DNA of 8,684 bases, taken from the NCBI GenBank assembly GCA_004296815.1, contig SCVT01000488.1:1-8684 (forward strand), given 5' to 3'. A model generated the notes under the pieces. The model was not told the DNA's origin, searched no databases, and saw only the letters and a list, made by a program, of their open reading frames with translations. Of this stretch, positions 6,052-8,684 are shown piece after piece. The DNA comes from Reyranella sp. Lineage in GTDB: Bacteria > Pseudomonadota > Alphaproteobacteria > Reyranellales > Reyranellaceae. Each line of letters begins with the position of its first letter. The stretch's first letter is position 1. A program made the translations under genes and the position numbers.

Positions 6052-8684
6052 ACGTCCAGCACGTAGCGATTGTCGGCCGCGAGCCTCGCCATCCAGGCCT
6101 CGCCCGCCGCCTCGTCGGCGCCGGTTCTTTCCCGGTGCATGGCGATCAGCGCGCGCTTCACGTCGGGCTCCATGCGGCCACCGTCGCCGCAGACATAGAC
6201 GATCGCGCCCTGGTCGAGCAGCGACGCCACCTTGTCCGCCTTTTCCTTCAGGAGATCCTGCACGTAGGCCTTCTTCCCGTCATGACGCGAGAACGCAACG
6301 GCAAGGTCGACGTTGCCAGCGTCGGCCTGCTCCTTCAGCTCCGCGGCATAGATGTAGTCCTGATCCGGATGACGGCAACCGAAGAACAGCAGCGCCGGGC
6401 CGAGCGTGCGGCCCTGTGCCTTGAGCGCAGCACGCTCGCGCAGGAAACCGCGGAACGGCGCGAGGCCGGTGCCGGGCCCGATCATGACGATCGGCGCCGC
6501 GGGATCGACGGGCAGGCGGAAGCCCACCTTGGTCTCCTTCACGAAGGCCTGCACCGTGCCGCCGGCCGCCTGCCGCGAGAGGTGGTTTGAGCAGACGCCG
6601 TGATAGATGCCGCCGCCAGATCGCGCCGGGCCTTCGACCACCGCCACCGTCACCGAGCAGCGCGCGCCGTCGGCGATCGGCGAAGACGAGATCGAGTAAT
6701 AGCGCGGCGTCATCAGCGGCATCATCTCGATGAAGGCCGCAAAGGGCAGCTCGCAGGCGGGATATTCCTCGAGCAGGTCGAGGACCGACTTGCGCTTGCT
6801 CAGCACCTCGGCGCGGAAGTGATCCTCCTCCAGGAGCGCCTCGAGCTTGGGCCGCGTGAAGGGACAGCGCGTGTTCTGCGCCATCGCCTGGATCTGCTTG
6901 CGTGTCGCGGGCAGCTGCAGCTCAAGATAGTCCGAGAGCAGGCGATGGACGGAGATCGCCTCGCCCACCGGCAGCGCGGCACGGCGACCTTCCGGTGCCG
7001 TCAGCAGCACATGCGCGCCGGGCGCGAAGCCGAAGCGGCGCACGGCACGTTCGACCAGCGCCGCCCCGTTCTCGGGCACGATGCTGAGATGATCGCCGGC
7101 GCGATAGCTGACGCCGTCGGGCAACAGGACTTCGATATGCCGCGTGCTGCGGCCCGAGGCGGCGGCGTTCTGCAGCTCGCGGTTGGCCAGGACCTGCATC
7201 GGCAGCGCGCCGTGACCGCCGATAATCGGATTGGCCGGCGGCTTGTCGACCGGCTGGACCTGATAGAGCGGTTCCTGCGCGGCGGCTGCCTCCAGGTCGA
7301 GCTTGATGCCCAGCGTCTCGGCGACGGCCGGCAGCATCGGCTCGTACCAGTCCTGGAAATTGCCATCGAGGTCTTCGCGGGCGTCGCCCTCGCCGCGGGC
7401 GTAGATGCGCTCGGCGCCTCGTGACGCCATCAGCTCGTCGAGCTGGCGCGGGATCGACTGGTAGGTCGAGGCCCAGTCGCGGTTGCCGCATCCGAACACC
7501 GTGAAGCGCACGCCCTTCAGCGCGTCGGCCGACGCCGCCTGCAGCGCCTTGATGAACTGGCCGGCATTGTCCGGCGGCCCGCCATTGTAGGAGGCGCAGA
7601 CGATGGCGACGGCCCCCTCGGTCGGCAGCTTGCCCGCCATGTCGTCGAGGCTCGCGAGCGTCGTGGCGAAGCCTGCCGCCTCGGCATCCTCGGCGATCGA
7701 GCGCGCCAGCTCCTCGGCCGTGCCCATGTTGGAGCCGAACAGGACGGCGAGCTTGCCGCCGTGGCTGGCGGCCGCCTTCTTCGGCGCCTTTCGGGGCGCG
7801 GGCTTGGCCGCCGCGACCGAGGCGCCGGTGCCACGGACCACGTCGGGCCGCAGGCGGACGCGCATCGTCAGCCCGTCGGGCTTGATGGTGAGCGACTCCT
7901 TGATCTTGAGCTGGTAGCGCGTGTGGTCGACCAGCCGGAAGCGCTGCAGGATCATGCCGATGACCAGCGTCGCCTCGGTCATGGCGAACTGGCGGCCGAT
8001 ACAGGCGCGCTGGCCGTTGCCGAACGGCTTGAAGGCGTGCGGCGGCATCTTGGCCTCGCGCTCGGGCGCGAAATTGTCGGGATTGAAGACCTCGGCCTGC
8101 GGACCCCACACCGACTTGTCGCGATGGAGCATCGCCGTCAGCACGGTGACGAAGGTGCGCTTGCGAAGCTTGTATTTCCCGCCGATCGTCTCGTTCTGGT
8201 ACGGGTAGAGGCCGAAGGCCGGCGCCGTCGGCCACAGCCGCAGCGACTCCTTCAGGATCTGGCCGATATAGACGAGCTGGTTGACCTGTTGCGCCGTGGG
8301 CTTCGCATTGACGTCGCGGCCCAGCACGCGGTCGACTTCCTCGTAGGCCTTCTGCAGCACGTGCGGATTGTTCAGCAGGAAGTAGATCGCGAAGGACAGC
8401 ATCCCGCTCGTGGTCTCGTGGCCCGCGATCAGGAACGTGTTCATCTGGTAGCGGATGTTGACGTCGTCCAGCCGCTCGCCGGTCTGCTTGTCCTGGCCGC
8501 TCAGCATGAAGCCCAGCAGGTCGGGCTTGGCCGTGTCGTCTGCCGGCACCTCGCGGCGCTCGCGGATGATGCGGTCGGCGATGCCGTTCATGAAGCCGAC
8601 ATCCTGCTCGAGCTTCTTGCGGCTCTTGCGCTGGGTGATGTCCTCCAGCGGCAGGCCGCGCATCTTCATGACGGCTTCGAGCGC
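6036..8684 (-). CDS. CYP102-type self-sufficient P450 / NADPH-P450 reductase fusion (N-terminus cut by window edge)
   Basis: This single polypeptide joins a fatty acid hydroxylase P450 to its FMN/FAD reductase, as in P450-BM3 of Bacillus megaterium, and usually hydroxylates fatty acids at subterminal positions with NADPH. The 882 visible residues end normally (DVWASS); by comparison with BM3 (about 1,049 residues) roughly 195-200 N-terminal residues are outside. Numbering from the edge: I-helix AGHETTSG 87-94; ExxR ESLR 146-149, followed by LWPTAPAF as in BM3; heme loop FGNGQRACIG with Cys228; an Ala/Pro/Lys linker about 285-308; FMN-binding GSNMGTAEE 317-325; FAD motif RYYS 661-664; NADPH-binding GPGTG 736-740 and CGDG 832-835; and Trp879, the usual FAD-stacking residue. 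All key residues are intact, so the enzyme looks functional. M at 8669 is internal, not the start. The gene overlaps DUF445 by 16 bases. Confidence 0.96.
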   Translation of the reverse strand, partial: ALEAVMKMRGLPLEDITQRKSRKKLEQDVGFMNGIADRIIRERREVPADDTAKPDLLGFMLSGQDKQTGERLDDVNIRYQMNTFLIAGHETTSGMLSFAIYFLLNNPHVLQKAYEEVDRVLGRDVNAKPTAQQVNQLVYIGQILKESLRLWPTAPAFGLYPYQNETIGGKYKLRKRTFVTVLTAMLHRDKSVWGPQAEVFNPDNFAPEREAKMPPHAFKPFGNGQRACIGRQFAMTEATLVIGMILQRFRLVDHTRYQLKIKESLTIKPDGLTMRVRLRPDVVRGTGASVAAAKPAPRKAPKKAAASHGGKLAVLFGSNMGTAEELARSIAEDAEAAGFATTLASLDDMAGKLPTEGAVAIVCASYNGGPPDNAGQFIKALQAASADALKGVRFTVFGCGNRDWASTYQSIPRQLDELMASRGAERIYARGEGDAREDLDGNFQDWYEPMLPAVAETLGIKLDLEAAAAQEPLYQVQPVDKPPANPIIGGHGALPMQVLANRELQNAAASGRSTRHIEVLLPDGVSYRAGDHLSIVPENGAALVERAVRRFGFAPGAHVLLTAPEGRRAALPVGEAISVHRLLSDYLELQLPATRKQIQAMAQNTRCPFTRPKLEALLEEDHFRAEVLSKRKSVLDLLEEYPACELPFAAFIEMMPLMTPRYYSISSSPIADGARCSVTVAVVEGPARSGGGIYHGVCSNHLSRQAAGGTVQAFVKETKVGFRLPVDPAAPIVMIGPGTGLAPFRGFLRERAALKAQGRTLGPALLFFGCRHPDQDYIYAAELKEQADAGNVDLAVAFSRHDGKKAYVQDLLKEKADKVASLLDQGAIVYVCGDGGRMEPDVKRALIAMHRERTGADEAAGEAWMARLAADNRYVLDVWASS

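Noticed and set aside
6600..7424. A 274-codon plus-strand frame opposite the CYP102 reductase domain
   Set aside because: It is antisense to a continuous, motif-complete reductase; the product is Arg/His-rich with no domain signature.
6922..8235. A 437-codon minus-strand frame within CYP102 in another phase
   Set aside because: It is a shadow frame of the fusion gene and gives a low-complexity Arg/Ala/Gly product. It is not evidence of a frameshift, since the real frame is unbroken.
8655..8669. ATG at 8669 as the start of the CYP102 gene
   Set aside because: The frame continues upstream to the window edge with residues ALEAV that align to the BM3 segment ALDEA, so this methionine is internal to the P450 domain.

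Overview
The window is GC-rich, with strongly GC-biased third codon positions, and is densely packed with genes. It has no RNA genes, insertion sequences or CRISPR arrays that I can see. Gene content suggests a free-living Alphaproteobacterium that stores carbon as polymer or neutral lipid: two phasins, a bacterial wax ester synthase/diacylglycerol acyltransferase (WS/DGAT), a FadD-type acyl-CoA ligase and a CYP102 (P450-BM3-like) fatty acid hydroxylase. I cannot name the genus from sequence alone; a Reyranella- or Bradyrhizobium-like organism is only a guess.

Layout from left to right. (1) A fadD-like gene on the minus strand runs off the left edge, so its C-terminus is missing. (2) Just upstream of it on the same strand lie a perfect 26-bp inverted repeat and then a strong intrinsic terminator. 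The terminator ends the next minus-strand gene, a phasin. (3) A 231-bp divergent intergenic region separates that phasin from a plus-strand WS/DGAT gene. It holds two 11-bp repeats exactly 20 bp apart and candidate promoters facing both ways. (4) The WS/DGAT gene is followed 58 bp later by a lipase-like alpha/beta hydrolase with a near-perfect Shine-Dalgarno. (5) The hydrolase converges on a minus-strand set: a partial CYP102 gene entering from the right edge, a DUF445 membrane protein overlapping it by 16 bp, and a second phasin 16 bp further on. The hydrolase and second-phasin stop codons share one CTAG.

Read together, the genes form a plausible storage-lipid module. FadD activates fatty acids to acyl-CoA, WS/DGAT esterifies acyl-CoA onto alcohols or diacylglycerol, phasins coat the inclusions, the hydrolase could release acyl chains, and CYP102 hydroxylates free fatty acids. 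The individual family assignments are firm. The joint pathway is inference. No polyhydroxyalkanoate synthase lies in the window, so whether the inclusions contain PHA, triacylglycerol, wax ester or a mixture cannot be decided here.
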